Of a DNA stretch of 64,000 nt, positions 36,045 to 50,546 are shown piece after piece. Under the pieces are notes generated by a model. That model searched no databases. It was not told where the DNA came from and saw only the letters and a program-made list of their open reading frames with translations. The DNA comes from Saposhnikovia divaricata. Its lineage: Eukaryota > Streptophyta > Magnoliopsida > Apiales > Apiaceae. A program made the translations under genes and the position numbers. The stretch lies in NCBI GenBank assembly GCA_036435485.1, contig CM071597.1:52435881-52499880 (forward strand), read 5' to 3'. The stretch's first letter is position 1. Every line of letters starts with the position of its first letter.

Positions 36045-38640
36045 ATGACGAGTGTTCAGAAGTCGAGTGGTATCAAGATTCCAGTCTTTGATAAAGAGAA
36101 CTACAATTTCTGGAAAAGAAAGATCTTGTTATTTATCAAAGCTGCCCATCCACTGTACTTGGGAATCCTTGAGAACGGCCCATTCATTCCTCAGAAGGAA
36201 GTAGCTGCTGCTACTGTATATGACGAAGTCATTCCAGCCCACTGGGTTGCTAAGAGGCCTTCAGAATACATAGAATCCGAAAATGAGAAAGTAGCCTTGG
36301 ATGACTACTTATAACTTATCTTGCTTGACTCTCTCACTTTAGACAAAGCCATGTGTGGTAATGTCATGGGATGTCACCTGTAAAAGAAATATGGAGTAAG
36401 ATCAAGTTACTGTGTGAAGGAAGTGAAGAGGTCAGAGAAAATCAACGGCAAATTCTTGTGTCACAATATGAAGCTTTTATGGCCAAGCCTAGCGAAGAAC
36501 TTACACACATGTTTGAAAGGTTCAGTAAGCTAATAGCTGAATTACAAATTCATGGAAAGTTCTATGATAGAAAGGAGATTAACATCAAATTTCTGTTCAC
36601 TCTCCTTGAGCATCTTGAGCACAAAGTCACAACCATACCAGAAGGAAGGAACTTGAATGATGTTTCTCTAGAAACTCTGTATGGTGTGCTCAAGTCATAT
36701 GAACTCGAACTCTTTCAAAAGAGAGCTATTCAAACTGGAGCCAAAGGAAAGATGGCAAACATGTCAGGAGCCCTTGTAGCTCATGAACCACAAGTATCTC
36801 TACCGAGTGAACCTTCACAAAGTTCACAACCAACACAAGTACCATCCTTGAAGATTGAAGAGGTGTTGGATGATGAAGAGAAGGTGGTTCTACAGCTCAA
36901 AGATGTTGAAGATGAAGACTTCTACACAGTAGAAGAGATTGAAAGAATGGATAATCCAACCATGGCTTATATTGCTAAGAGATTCAAGAATATCAAGTTC
37001 AGAAGAGACAATTCATATAAGCCACAGGGTCAAACATCTAAGTTCAACAAGGGAAGTTTTTCAAAAGCTACTGGAGGTGCCACGAGAGGTGGATACAAGA
37101 CAGGAATGGTGGATAGGTCAAAGTTTAGATGCTACAACTGCAATGAGCTAGGTCACTTTGCTACTGAGTGCAGAAGACCAAAACAGAATCAAATATTTGA
37201 AAAAGGATCTGGAAATAAGTTTAAGAAGAATCAAGGAAGAGCCTATGTGGCTGAAGGAAAATGCTGGGATGATTCTGATGAAGAGGAAGAAGAAGAGTTT
37301 GTAAACTTAGCCCTCATGGCTAAATCTGATGATGACGCTTCAGGTTCCTCGACTCAGGTGCCATCTCTCATTTTACTTGATATGTCTAAAACTGAGTATA
37401 AGCAAACCATTGAAGAATTAAGTGCTGAGATGTTTAACATTCATGTTAGTTTATATGCTGCTCATGAAGAAATCACTAAGTTAACTAAACAGAATGAAAC
37501 ACTCAAATCTGAAAATGAAATGTTTTCTTAAAACCAGTCCACTAGATTCGTTAGCTCAAGAGAATGCTAGATTGAAAAATGATATTGTCTGTGCTAAGGA
37601 GATAGAAGAATTTCTCAGAAACCAAATTGCTGAAAATGAGTTTAAACTCAAAAGCCTTTAGAAACTCTTCTAAGTTAGTTCAGGAATATCATGAGAATCA
37701 CACTGTGAATCAAAAGGTAGAAATAGATTTTGAATATGGTAGGAGGCCTAGAAAGGCAATTGTGCTTGATGATTGTTCAGATGGTGATGCTGTCAAACCT
37801 CATATCCTCAAAAGAGTTTACAAACCAATTTTCAAAACTGTTCAAGCTGATTTTGATGAGAACTCCTTGCTCATCAAACAACAGCTTCTTGATGAGGATG
37901 AGTGCATTGACAGCACACCAGATGAAAGGAAAGACACTGTCAAGTCTTCCGTGATAGAAACTTTGCCAAGCAATCAGACAGAATGTTCTAAAGAAGCTAT
38001 CAACAAGGATAAGATAGAAACTTCTAAAGATAATGTCAAGAGATTACCCAAGACAGCAACCTTCAAACCTACTATCAAGACACAGGGTACGAAAGGTACT
38101 GTCAAAGGTAGCTTGACAGCAAGTTCAGAACATACTGTCAACACAAGTGCCTACAAGCCTAAGAATAGGAATGGCAAGTTAGGACTTGACAAGAAGAATG
38201 GCCATGCTTATGTTAAGGATGCTCCTAGGAAGCTTTGCAATAACTGTGGCTCATCTCAACATTTAACACATGTTTGTAAAAAACCTAATCAAGACAAGGT
38301 TAATGCGACCAAGGTTAGTGGTAACTTACATAGAACACCCATTATGCAAAGAGAAGTGGAAGTTTGTAATAACATTGACTGTATGCCATGCAAGATCGTT
38401 GTCATGAGTACATGCTTTAATCTGCCTATTCTGTCTACTGAAAAATGTTCCTATATGCAACCTGCTGAGACTTCTACGCCTGCCCATGTTGGTAAAAATG
38501 TAGCATCCACTAAGAGAAAGACCAAGTCTAACTTTAAGTCTGAGTGGACTGTGAAAGAAGTCAAAAGGGAATATTCAAGTGTTGATTCAAATGTTAAATA
38601 GAATGATATGAATAATGATGCAGTAACCGCAGGACCCGAC
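36045..38640 (+). pseudogene. SIRE gag, interrupted
   Basis: The ATG at 36,045 (MTSVQKSSG) begins a gag with the copia N-terminal motif FDKENYNFWKRKI. The frame breaks at about 36,312, continues at 36,371-37,531 and again at 37,627-38,601. The middle part has a capsid-like domain and a zinc knuckle CYNCNELGHFATEC (about 37,130). After an acidic stretch comes a region with heptad-like Leu spacing (TKLTKQNETLKSENE), probably a coiled coil. A second knuckle CNNCGSSQHLTHVC lies near 38,237. Having two knuckles in a long gag is usual for SIRE. Several stops follow before protease. Gag would package element RNA in particles; this copy is dead. Confidence 0.85.
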
Positions 38641-38706
38641 AAAGTTTAGGTAGCAGATGCAAATTAAATATCATCTGTTTTGCAGGGCAAGAAGTAGAAG
38701 CAGGTC

Positions 38707-38982
38707 ATGTGGATCATCGACAGTGGATGTTCCAGACACATGATAGGTGATAAAGCCCTGCTATCACATTATGTGGAAAAAGCCGGCCCAATCATAACTT
38801 TTGGAGACAACAGCAAAGGTTACATTGTAGGATATGGCAGTTTGGAAATTGGAAATGTTGTCATTGAAGATATCGCTCTTGTAGATGGATTGAAGCACAA
38901 CCTCCTCAGTGTCAGCCAATTCAGTGACAGAGTATTCAAGGTTGACTTTGATATGATGGTTTGCAATATCTATCACAAGAAG
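38707..38982 (+). pseudogene. SIRE protease region, cut by solo LTR 1
   Basis: WIIDSGCSRHMIGDK carries the aspartic protease DSG signature. GYGSLEIGN and LKHNLLSVSQFSD are typical of copia protease-integrase polyproteins. At 38,982 the frame is interrupted by the solo LTR and resumes at 43,017-43,022 after the duplicated AGAAG. Confidence 0.85.
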
Positions 38983-41974
38983 TGTAACGTCCCCAAATCC
39001 GGGGTCAAAAGATTTGGGCGTCACGCTAACAAACTCAATAATTCTAACAAAATTGGCCATGATGTATTCGTAAATACAACATAAACATGCTGAATACTAA
39101 ACTAAAAATCTGAAATCAACATAAAACTGAAATGAAAATAAAACTCAATCAAAAGCTCTTTGACCCCAACTCCCAACTAAGTATCTTAGGTTACAGTTCT
39201 AGAAACAAGAAAACCCATAACCAACTTAAATACAACTCTATACACAAAACTTTATACAGACTTAAAATCACTGGTATCACTTCGAATGGAAGTATACCAG
39301 GCCAACTAATCAAATACATACTATAACTACTAAACTATATTTACATACAATAATTCAAACCTTAAATCTAATTACCCTGATCCACGTCAGCTTCATAACA
39401 ACACCCTGCTTTCCTCTTTCCACTTTCCACTTTCTGAACTGCGCAGTCTAAGCCTCGCCAACTAGTTTACTGAAAAGTTAGATTTTAAAAAAACAACAAG
39501 TATGAGCCAAGGAATGCCCAACAAGTTATATATAGAACTGAACTGGATGAAATAAGAATGCAATAATTTTAATTCAAGAAATAGGAACAATAAATATGAG
39601 CGAAGGAATGCTCACCACTTTATAATCCCTAGTATAATTGAAATCTGGATTCTTAACTTTAACAGAAGATTAATATCATTCAAAACATTTATAATTCGAA
39701 ATCAGAATTTAATAACTAGAAGGTTTATAATACTAGATTCAATACTTTTAATACTTGCAAAATACTTTAACTATCGCTTTAACAAAATCTCCAAGAAATT
39801 CTCAGTTACTCAAATTTCATTCATGTCACTAAGCGTTTGCACACCTAGCTGCCTAACCGGCCTGACAATCATGAGTTTGAATAAATAAGAAGATCTCAAT
39901 TCATTCTCGGTTCTCACTATCACTGCGCAATAAATGCCACAGCGACCATAATAACCGTGAATTAGTTTTCACCGTTCAAAACACTAATATGAATAACTTT
40001 CCATTTTTATACTAACAGTATTTATTAACTCAAATCATAACTTTAACTCAAATCATAACTTTATATCCAACATACTTGGAAATGAAAATGTACTTTAACT
40101 TAAACATTCTATCATAAGAATATATTTGCATAAAAACAACATTTAATAGAATTGGAGTTTTCATCATACTCTGGACATTACGGGTGATCAGCCACGTAAA
40201 GTCCAGCTAAAAACAATACTCTGGGATCCCTCATTAGGCACTTATTGACATTGGCCTTTACTACTCTGACCACGAAGCTGGTCCACATTTTTATTAAATT
40301 CTTCCAATTCCTTTAAACTACTTTACTATCAATTAATCTCAGGGAAACCATATACATTAAGAACATTATACTAAAACAAGGAATAAGAATGCAATACCAG
40401 CAAAAACTTTAACAGAATATTACTGGCAATACTTAAGAAAGAATAATACTGGCAATAAAACTGAAATTCTACTTTCCACATGATATATGAATAAAATATA
40501 TCCTTATCAATAATTTGAAGGAGAGGATACTAGCAATAATGATTTGAAGGGAATTCTTATATTGAATAGAAACATATTTATCTCACTTGAACGATAAGCG
40601 AGGGTTAGTACACTTGCCTCGATTCCAATGCATCGATTCACTACTTACTATACTTCGGTCTGTACTCGATCACGCATTCATTTCCTTCAATCGTCTCGTC
40701 AACACGCTCGCTGGGTCCATATCAAATCCCTAATTATACTCGAAATAATAGTAAAGTACTATTTAGTACATAAACAACCCAATTGATAACTAATTACTTA
40801 TAACTCGCAAAGCAATACATACATAAATATATATATCCACACCTCATTAATCATCACATATGTACTTAATCACTCATACACATACATGCCTTTAAATCTT
40901 TAAATCAAATAATTTAAATAACTTTAAATTAAGGGGATTTTCAGAAAATTTTGGCATGAAGTATTCATAAATAGGAATATTCCCCTGTTTTTCAATTCAA
41001 CATCCCAAGGATAAAATATTCCAATTTATAAATAAAAACATACAATGCTGCCCTGACTGGCAGTAAACACATATACACATAATAATTTACATTATACTAC
41101 TACTTACGCTACACCAATGATCGTATTTCTCACGCATATCAATGATACACGTGACAATCAATCATTGATGTTCGTAAGCCCTAGGGAACAACCCCTAGCA
41201 CTAACTATTACTTACGCTATATCAATGATCACATCACTTAAGTATATTAATTATACTCGTGATAGCTGACCATGGATATTCGTAAGCCCGAGGAACTAGT
41301 TGAAGAGAATTACACAAGTCGTTAAATATTGACATTTAAGACTCGTGATCTCATTACAACTCCTCGCAGATAAACATATAAAGAAAATTAAATAACATTT
41401 TAACTTTACTATAGATTATATTTGAAAACTATACAATCAGGAGACAGTTTCATATTACGGACATATATCACAATCCAATCAAAATATACATGTAACTTCT
41501 TTTATCCTAAAACCCATATCCATAAATAGTGATTTAACAAGTATAATTGTCACTCCAAATTCACACACAATTTACTAATCATATAACATATCCGATAATC
41601 ACTAAAAATTATCAAGGTAAATTAGTAACCACTTACTCAACAATACCAAGTACTTGACAATTACGAATTTCGACAATTACTCAAACTCGACTTATGATAT
41701 TTAGCACATAAACATTCATCACTTAGTAAATATACTTTCCGAATTATAATACGAAAAAAGAAAAAATTAAAATTAAAACAATATACATAATCTCCCCAAT
41801 TAAACTCCGAAATCAAACTTTAATTAATTATTAATCAATTTCAACACTAACCCATCAACTCCAATTACTAGCAAATCATAAATTTACTCCAATAAAATTA
41901 CTATCTCAAGAACAAATTTAACAATAAAACAAATCAAAGTTAAGATGATGGATTATACCTCCAAGAAGCTCCTC

Positions 41975-42054
<80 letters not shown>

Positions 42055-43016
42055 ACCCGCTGCAACACCCACGACACAATAGCCCAGCCCTTCATTCCCT
42101 CGTCTTCCTCATCCCCCGACCCGTACCTGCCACAGCGCCGCCCCTGGACAACTCCGGCCGCTCCACCTCCGTCCACCACCGCACAGCCGCGCGTCTTCTT
42201 CCTCTCTCACAACCACTCCAGCGAATATACATACACACGCATATATATTGGGTTCACACAAGTTTATTAAAATCAAAACCCCCTCCCCAATCTCTCTTTT
42301 CCTTACTTTATCTTTTCTCTCCCAATTTCTTTATCTTCTCTCTTCTTTTTATTCTCTGCATTTTTCTACTCTTCCCCGACTTCTCCAGAATACTCTACTA
42401 CTCTCTATTTATTGGGCTTGGCCCAATACTAAGAAATACTACTTATAATTCATTCTGGCCCAATTACACACTAATAAATCTATAAATCATACTTAAATAA
42501 AATATTCGAAAAAAATTAAACTTGTCATTTTTAAAATAAAGGATATAAAATTACGAGCACCCACATATTTTAGAAATATTTTTCGGATCAAAAATGAATT
42601 AAATATGGATTTTCAAAGTTTTGATCCTTTAAATACAATAAAACTCTTAAAATCATTTTAAAATACTCGACCACCCAAATTAATCCACCCAACAATTTTA
42701 AAAACTCAATAAATATATAAAGATAATTTTACAAAAGATTTCATGATTTTTAAGCCCTCCGATAATCAAATAAAGATTTTTGAAGATCAATAATACTTGT
42801 TTTAAATATTTTTAAACCACTAAAAATACCAATAAAATACTGGGGCACACATTGGCACACATAACTCAATATATACTCATATAAACTCAATACTAAATAT
42901 CGTTGAATTCCACAACGATGTCCTCAAATCCAATTCTATTCTTTAATTACTAATTAACATAATTAAATAATAATAAAATAATAATAATAAATCCTAAAAT
43001 AATCTGGTATCTTACA
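38983..43016 (-). repeat. Solo LTR 1, 4.03 kb (Tekay-like, minus sense)
   Basis: Begins TGTAACGTCCCC and ends TATCTTACA on the plus strand and is flanked by AGAAG at 38,978-38,982 and 43,017-43,021. It contains no gag-pol, so it is a solo LTR left by recombination between two LTRs. Its ends resemble those of the Tekay LTR (TGTAAGA... and ...TTACA in element sense), so it is a related family in minus orientation. Inside are an imperfect 108-bp tandem duplication (41,102 and 41,210) and a pure (TC)n run at about 41,976-42,052. The frame 41,940-42,179 is produced by that run. Confidence 0.9.
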
Positions 43017-44245
43017 AGAAGGATGGAAGCCTTTCATTGAAGGGAGTCAGAAAAGGAAGATTGTTTGTTGCAGACTTGAATTCTGTGAAGAAAGACAAGA
43101 TTTACTGTTTTTACAGTAAAGCAAATGTTGGTGAAAGCATGCTTTAGCACAAGAAGCTCTCCTATCTCAATTTCAAGAATATGAATATTCTAATGAAGAA
43201 GGATTTGGTGAGAGGACTACCTCAACAAGAATTTTGTCAAGAAGGACTATGTGAGGATTGTCAAATGGGCAAATTGAAAAGATCTGTGCACAAGTCAAAA
43301 CAAGTGAATACCAACACCGAGCCACTCAAATTGATTCATATGGATTTGTTTGGCCCAGTAAATGTTCAATCTCTTGCCAGAAAGAGATATGCCCTGGTAA
43401 TAGTGGATGACTACTCAAGGTACACTTGGGTAAAATTCTTGGAGTCCAAGGATGAAGCTGCTCAAGAAATCATTGATCATATAAGAGTTCTTGAAAGAAC
43501 CCCAAATGCAAAAGTTCAATATTTAAGAAGTGACAATGGTACTGAGTTCAGAAATGCCACACTAGGAAACTTTTGCAAAGATGAAGGCATTGTTCAACAA
43601 TTCTCCACTGCCAGGACACCACAACAAAATGGAGTTGTTGAAAGGAAAAATAGAACTCTCATTAACGTTGCGAGAACTATGTTGAATGATTCTAAATTAC
43701 CAACATATTTCTGGGAAGAAGCTATTAACATAGCTTGTTATACACAGAACAGAACCCTGATCAACAAGACTCATGAAAACACTCCTTACTATCTGTTAAC
43801 AGGAAAGAAACCAACTGTTAAATATTTTCATGTATTTGGGAGTAAGTGTTTCATGATGATTGACAACCATGAAAGGAAAGGAAAGTTTGATGCTAAAGCT
43901 TATGAAGACATTTTCATGGGATATGGATTAGAAAGGATTGCCTACAGAGTCTATGTCATTGATCAAAAAGTCATTAAAGAAAGTGTAAATGTCACATTTG
44001 ATGAAACCAAGTTTCCAGGATTACAAGAGGATGGTCAAATGAAGCCTCTTAGATTTGAAAATCAAGGGTACTTGGAAGAAGAAGAAATTATTGCTGAAGA
44101 ACCTACTTTTACTCAGACTATTGAGTTTGAAGGAAATGCTATCAACACCAATGATGCTGCTCAAACTCCAGCTCAGTCTCAAACAATAACATCTAATCAT
44201 CAGAATGTGAATGAGTCTGGAGATAATGAAGAGCATGAAGGATAA
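43017..44245 (+). pseudogene. SIRE integrase
   Basis: The reading resumes with KKDGSLSLKGVRKGRLFVAD; a TAG codon occurs near 43,145 before the frame 43,181-44,245. The zinc domain ends in CEDCQMGK. The catalytic core has HMDLFGPV (Asp), LRSDNGTEF (Asp) and QQNGVVERKNRT (Glu). The C-terminal part contains GKKPTVKYFHVFGSKCF. The frame ends at a TAA at 44,243, and a further stop near 44,327 lies before RT. Confidence 0.88.
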
Positions 44246-44410
44246 AACATCACTGGTGGAGGATCAACTTCTCAAGAAGGAGGTGAACAAGCAGATCAAG
44301 AAAGAAACTTGCCTAGAACTACCAAGTAGAATAGAGATCACACTAGCAATCTAATTATTGGTGATCCCACTACTGGTATAAGGACAAGGAGGAATGTTTC
44401 TGTTGACAAC

Positions 44411-45368
44411 ATGTTTTCTTGTTTTCTATCTCAAGCTGAGCCAAAAACAATTGATGAAGCATTGTTGGATTCTGATTGGGTGATAGCTATGCAAGAAGAG
44501 CTCAACCAATTTGAGAGAAACAATGCATGGAAGCTTGTCCCTAGACCAAAATGGAAGTCAGTTGTTGACACAAAGTGGGTTTTCAGAAACAAGTTGGATG
44601 AAAGTGGAAATTTGACAAGAAACAAAGCAAGGCTAATGGCCAAAGGTTATTGTCAACAAGAAGGGATAGACTATGATGAGACATTTGCACCTGTTGCCAG
44701 ACTTGAAGCCATCAGGATCTTCCTAGCCTATGCTGCACACTGTAACTTCAAGGTGTTCCAAATGGATGTCAAAAGTGCCTTTCTCAATGGAGAACTAGAG
44801 GAAGAAGTGTATGTTGAACAACCACCTGGATTTGAAGATGCTGAGTTGTATGACTTTGTCTACAAGCTGTTCAAAGCACTTTATGGATTGAAGCAAGCCC
44901 CCAGAGCTTGGTACGAAACTCTATCTACTTTTCTCATTGAGAATCAATTCAGAAGAGGTGTAGTAGATAAGACATTGTTTTACAAGAACCATGGCAAAGA
45001 CATCATTTTGGTGCAGATTTATGTTGATGACATAATATTTGGTTCTACAAATGAGAAGCTGTGTGAAAAGTTTTCATCTCTTATGAGGAACAAATATGAG
45101 ATGAGCATGATGGGAGAACTATCATTTTTCCTAGGTCTACAAATTCATCAAAAGGATGATGGAATCTTCATATGCCAAGAAATATGTCAAGGAACTTCTC
45201 AAAAAGTTCAACTTGGAAGATGCATCACCTGCCAAGACACCTATCTCTACTGCAACCAAACTGGATTTGGATCCTAAAGGAAAAAAAGTGGACTCAAGCA
45301 CCTACAGAGGCATGGTGGGATCTTTGCTATATCTAACTGCTAGCAGACCAGACATTATGTTTGCTACA
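44411..45368 (+). pseudogene. SIRE reverse transcriptase, frameshifted and cut by solo LTR 2
   Basis: Copia RT blocks are all visible: [83 protein letters not shown] and catalytic YVDDIIFGS. At about 45,178 a small deletion shifts the frame: [16 protein letters not shown] continues in another frame to SRPDIMFAT, where the solo LTR breaks the gene at 45,368. The sequence is of SIRE type. Confidence 0.9.
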
Positions 45369-47641
45369 TGTAAGAACCCAGATTTTGGGTGGAATTAAAA
45401 CTTTTATGTATTTAATGATGTAAGAACGAATAGTGGTTATGGCTACAATGTAATAATTGATATTTGGAAAGAATGAATGGAATTCGACTTTATTATGTTA
45501 TGTCTTGAAGAATGCTAAGGGGTGACAACATAGGTAAGAATAATCTATCTTCTAAGGGAATAAATATGGCAACTTCAAGCAAGAGAATACTCTCATGTCA
45601 TCCAGATCGATAAAGATTAATCCAGTAGTTCCGTAAAAAGGTTAAGGAACGATCGAAAGAGAATACGGACAATTATACAACCCTAAGAGAACAAGTAAAG
45701 AATACAGAATGAATAGTGTTTTGGTGGGAGTATATAATAATATGAGACGACACTATATAGAAGCATTCGGAACGGATTTCCGAGTTCGTATTAGTGATCC
45801 AGGGGGAAAATAAGTGTATGTAAAAGCTGTCGGATTCTGAAAAACCGCACTTTTATTTTCTCCGAGAGTTCCCTGGACACTGATAGCCTTAAGTATTTAA
45901 CGAATGGATTTAAGGAATATAAATTGGAAAGTTAGAATGAAAGATGGAGAATGAAAGTATTAATATTAAAAAGGATTCCCGGTAAACCATAATTAGAAAT
46001 CCGTGAAATATTCCTACGAACGATCAATCGGAACGGGCAATAACCGGACACAGAAACAAGCAGAGGAAGCAAGAGTCTTGTGCAAGCTACTAGTATAAAA
46101 TATATAGTAACTAAACTAGAATCAAGGAACTAGCACCTTAGAGGAAGAACTAAGTACTTAGCAAAGTAACTACCTAGTTAAGCTCTAAACCACCATAAAA
46201 CCAACACTTGTCTTGCCATTTCATCATCCAACACCTCATCACTTTAATAAAGTGACTTTATACAAGATATTATCTTGATAATAGATGAGAGTGGATGAGA
46301 TTAAATCAAAAGAAACCAAGCAACTCTCCCCCCCTTGCAAAAATCCATTCGGCCATACCCCTTAATTCCAAATCCAAACTCAACCTTCCCACCATTTTTT
46401 GTTCTTGAAATTTTTAAGGTGAGACTTATATTTCATAAAACTTATCTCCTCAAAATCTTAGCACCAAACTCCTTTGTTTCCATTTTCAAAAAAATCAAAC
46501 AAGAGGAGGATGAATAGTGTTCATCATGTATTAACTTGGTTTTCTTGATTTTTCATGGTTGATCTAGCAAGCTTAATCACTCCTAAGGACCATACAAGGC
46601 TTAGTAATGCTTTATCACTATCTAAGGAAGGTATAAAGCTCTTGAAACCCTAACCCTTGTTTGAGATTTAAGTATGTTTATGATAGATATAGCTTAGTTA
46701 TGGTTATGTTAAGATTATAAGCATGATTATGTATGGATCTTGGATAAATGGTGAAAATAGTTAGATGAACGGAAAGGCATTGCTTGGCCTCCGTTCATGT
46801 ATATAAATCATGTATATGTTGTTTGGGTTGGATGCCATGTTTATGGGAAGATTCGAAATTGGTAGATATTCGATTTACAGCCGTTATAATGTCCGATTTT
46901 ACAATACCATGTTTTGTACGCCATTTTCCATGTCAAAACCCTACTGTCCAGAGACCTTATCTGCCATGATAGGATAGGTAATGTTCTAAGCTTCGTTTTG
47001 ATAAAAAGATCACGTGAAACAGACTTACGGTTTAGGAATTATGACCAAATTACTAAAAGTAGTTCGAATCCGTAAACGAAAGTTCGTAACTGAAATTTAA
47101 CCCTCGTAAACTATGTAACGTCATGGCGAATCTTGGTAAATAAATACTAGGGGTAAAAAGGAAGGTGTGAAAGAAAACCGTATGTCAAAAGGATCATTTT
47201 TCGATTTATTAAAAATGTTCGAGTCGAGGTTAAACGCGAATGAACCCCTAAAAGACGACTCTTTTATAACTTCGATAAAACACTTAGAAAACGGGCGATA
47301 AAACTCGGAGTATAATATTGGTTCGTAACGATCGACCTTAGAACTCGTATGACTTAAGTATGTCCCAAGTATGAGTACAGTGACATGTCGTATTAACGAA
47401 CAAATGTCGGGTCGGATCAATGATAAAAAGGAATCCACTAAAAGGGATATAACGAGATAACTCGAGAACGTGTTTGGATTTAAGTATAACTTAACTTTTA
47501 AGATGTTAAGTGATTAATCCCGAATGCCTTGGCTATTTATAGATCACCAAGCTGAACCGGGACCCGCTACCACTACCCCTTACCGTACTCGACTACCAGG
47601 CAAGTTTCAATTCCCTTCTTTTAGGCTGTTGTTGTGATTGA

Positions 47642-47692
<51 letters not shown>

Positions 47693-49944
47693 TTCTGTTA
47701 TACATATGCCATAGCATGCATGCCTACTTTCAAGTTATATCATTATGCTTGTTCCCTGATTGTTATTGGCTTATAAATTAGATAGCTATCGTATCAATTA
47801 TAAGCCTGTTATTGTAAGACCCTCAGAGAAGGGTGTATACATCTTATCCATCAAATATAGACCGGGAGTCAATATTTCTTGACATATCGAGATTACCTCG
47901 AAAGAAAATATCTAAGTAAATATTTTCCATTATTCGGGCGACGAATAGTATTTGAATATTCGTTCGAGATTATTTATTTTAACGATCCTTACTTCAAATA
48001 ATTATTTGAACGTAACTATTCGACGAATAATATTTATTTTAATATTCATTCAGAGTCAAATTATTTATCGATTATTATTTCGAATATTCTTCTAAAGATG
48101 AGACTACTAAATGAATATTATTTGGATATTCATTTAGAATATTATTTTATTAAATAAATATTACTTTTGAATATTCATTTAGGATATTAATTACTTGATG
48201 AATATTATTTTAAAATTCATCTGAAGCTTGATTTATTTATCGAATATTATCTCGAATATTCCTTTAAAGCTTGGATTACTAAATGAATATTACTTGATAT
48301 TCATTTAGAACATTATTCATTAAATGAATATTACTTTTTGAATATTCATTTAAATTCCTAATTAATTATGAATATTGTCTTAAATATTCCTTTCAGGTCC
48401 TATTAATTAATGAATATTATTTTGAATATTCATTTAAATATTTATTTATTCAATAAATATTCTCCTGATATTTCTTCAGGGATTATTTTGGAAAATACTC
48501 TGATTAAAGATATTCTTTCATATTCCTAAATATTCTTTAAATATTTTTAACTCAATAAATATTCTCTGAATATTTATTCCATACTTAGAATAATCTCAAT
48601 AAGGTTCATCTTCTTCGATTATTACAAAAAATATTTCGGAGTCATATTATTATTAATCTTATATCAAGAAAGGTTCTCAGACATCATTCTTCTTTGAGTC
48701 TATCTCCCTAATAATAAGGGAACCTTACTTGGAAAATGTTAATTATCTTGTCGACTTCCCGGTCATAAAGTATTCTCTTTACTCGCAACTCGGGTGCTGT
48801 TGACTTATTAAGTCGTTGTTTACCTTCTCATCTTTCGAGAGGTAAGATTGTTGGAACAAGTTGATATTCGATACCAAGCCACAGCTTGGAAGTTATTGGT
48901 GAATTTTCCTTTCCAACTAGATACGACTACCTTGTAGAGTCTTATCAACAAGTATTACACTTGGGGAAAGGGGGACGAACTCTACATTCAGAATCATGAA
49001 TTCTATTTGAACTAGGAGTCGTGTAAGAGGCCGAGTAGCGCCGGTCCATCCCCTTTGGCCCAACCGTTGGCCGGGGAGAGCTAGTAAGGCGGTAGACAAG
49101 TAAAGCCGTCAGTTCTTCCTTCTACCGGTAGTAAATCTAAATTGAGCTGTACTATCTCGACTGATCATCAAGATTGGAACAGCGGGCGCCGTGAATACTC
49201 CATCATTGGTTCATCATCCAAACTTATTTATTTCCTGCAACATGATTACTGTTGGCAGAGCTGGAAAAGTGTTCATAACTGGAATTGCAACCTTTTCATG
49301 CAAGTTCCTCTTCTTAATAACAATGAGAATATCTCGATTACTTTTGATGTAGCAGATATTTCTATAAACAAATTCTTTAAGTTACCTTGTAACTTCATCG
49401 TTCATATTATACTGGCATCATTTCCGTAAATGCATGGCATATGGTTTGAAAGATAATTTTGAACTATTTTATATTATCGTTCAGTTATATATATTATTGT
49501 TGGTGGGCTTTCGCTCACCCTTGCTTTGTTCACATTATGTCACAACAACAGCTAGGACAGATGGCTCGCGTCAGCGCACTCGGCGCAAGCAAGTTACCCG
49601 ACCCACCGGACTACCCGCTGAGATGCTAGCCGCCATTGCTGAGGTAGCATAGTTAGACAGCTTTTGTTTCCTGTTTAACTATATGTATAATTAATGTAAT
49701 TAACGGCAAAACTTTTAAACCTATGATGTTATCCTTTTGGGATTGTAATAACTTTTATTCGTAACCCTTTAATGTAAGACTTATTTCAATTTCATCTCTG
49801 GGACTATAACTATTGTGTGTGTGAGTGGTAATTATTGTGGGGTCACAGCATGTGATTTATTTATTGTGGACTCAAGTCAAGTATTATGAATGGATGTAAG
49901 ACCGTAACCACCAGATCCCTGACCCCGGATCTGGGGGTGTTACA
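45369..49944 (+). repeat. Solo LTR 2, 4.58 kb (Tekay, plus sense)
   Basis: Starts TGTAAGAACCC, ends GTGTTACA, and is flanked by CTACA at 45,364-45,368 and 49,945-49,949. It is a close reverse-complement match to the Tekay 3' LTR at 26,449-31,006. One visible difference is a short extra stretch near 45,876-45,893. It contains a (AT)n run (about 47,646-47,690) and the palindromic GAATATT/AATATTC field (about 47,850-48,600). Conceptually removing it with one CTACA restores continuity of the RT/RNase H region. Confidence 0.94.
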
Positions 49945-50546
49945 CTACATGTCTTTGTGCAAGGTTTTAGGCTGATCCAAAAGAGTCACACTTGATTGCA
50001 ATCAAAAAGATCTTTAGATATCTAAAAGGGACTCCAAGCTTTGGCCTTTGGTATCCTAAAGATACTGGATTTGATCTGATAGGATATTCTGATTCAGACT
50101 ATGCTGGATGCAAAATTGACAGAAAAAGTACAACAAGAAGCTGTCAATTTCTTGGTGGAAGATTAGTATCATGGTTTAGCAAAAAGCAGCACTCTGTGTC
50201 TACCTCGACGGCAGAAGCTGAGTGTATTGCAGCTGGAAGTTGCTGTGCACAAATTCTTTGGATGAAAAATCAGTTAATGGATTATTTTCTAGAGTTATCC
50301 AGCATCCCCATTTATTGTGATAACATTAGTGCCATAGCTATCTCAGACAACCCAGTTCAACACTCCAGGACAAAGAACATTGATATCAAACATCATTTTA
50401 TTAGAGAGCATGTTGAAAAGGGAACTATGAAGCTGGTTTATGTCCTAACAGAAAAGCAACTTGTAGATATCTTAACGAATCCACTGGATGAAGTAACCTT
50501 TAACAGGTTGGTAAGTGAATTGGGAATGCTAAATCTGGTATGTTAA
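49945..50546 (+). pseudogene. SIRE RNase H
   Basis: After the solo LTR the frame reads through a TAG at about 49,970 and then IAIKKIFRYLKGTPSFGLWY, SDSDYAGC, KKQHSVSTSTAEAEC and the C-terminal SRTKNIDIKHHFIREHV. This is the end of copia pol, closing at a TAA after LVC. All main RNase H acidic positions appear present (SDSDYAG, STAEAE, CDN). Confidence 0.88.

Noticed and set aside
41940..42179. 79-codon frame on the minus strand with an Arg-Glu repeat
   Set aside because: Produced by the (TC)n microsatellite inside solo LTR 1.
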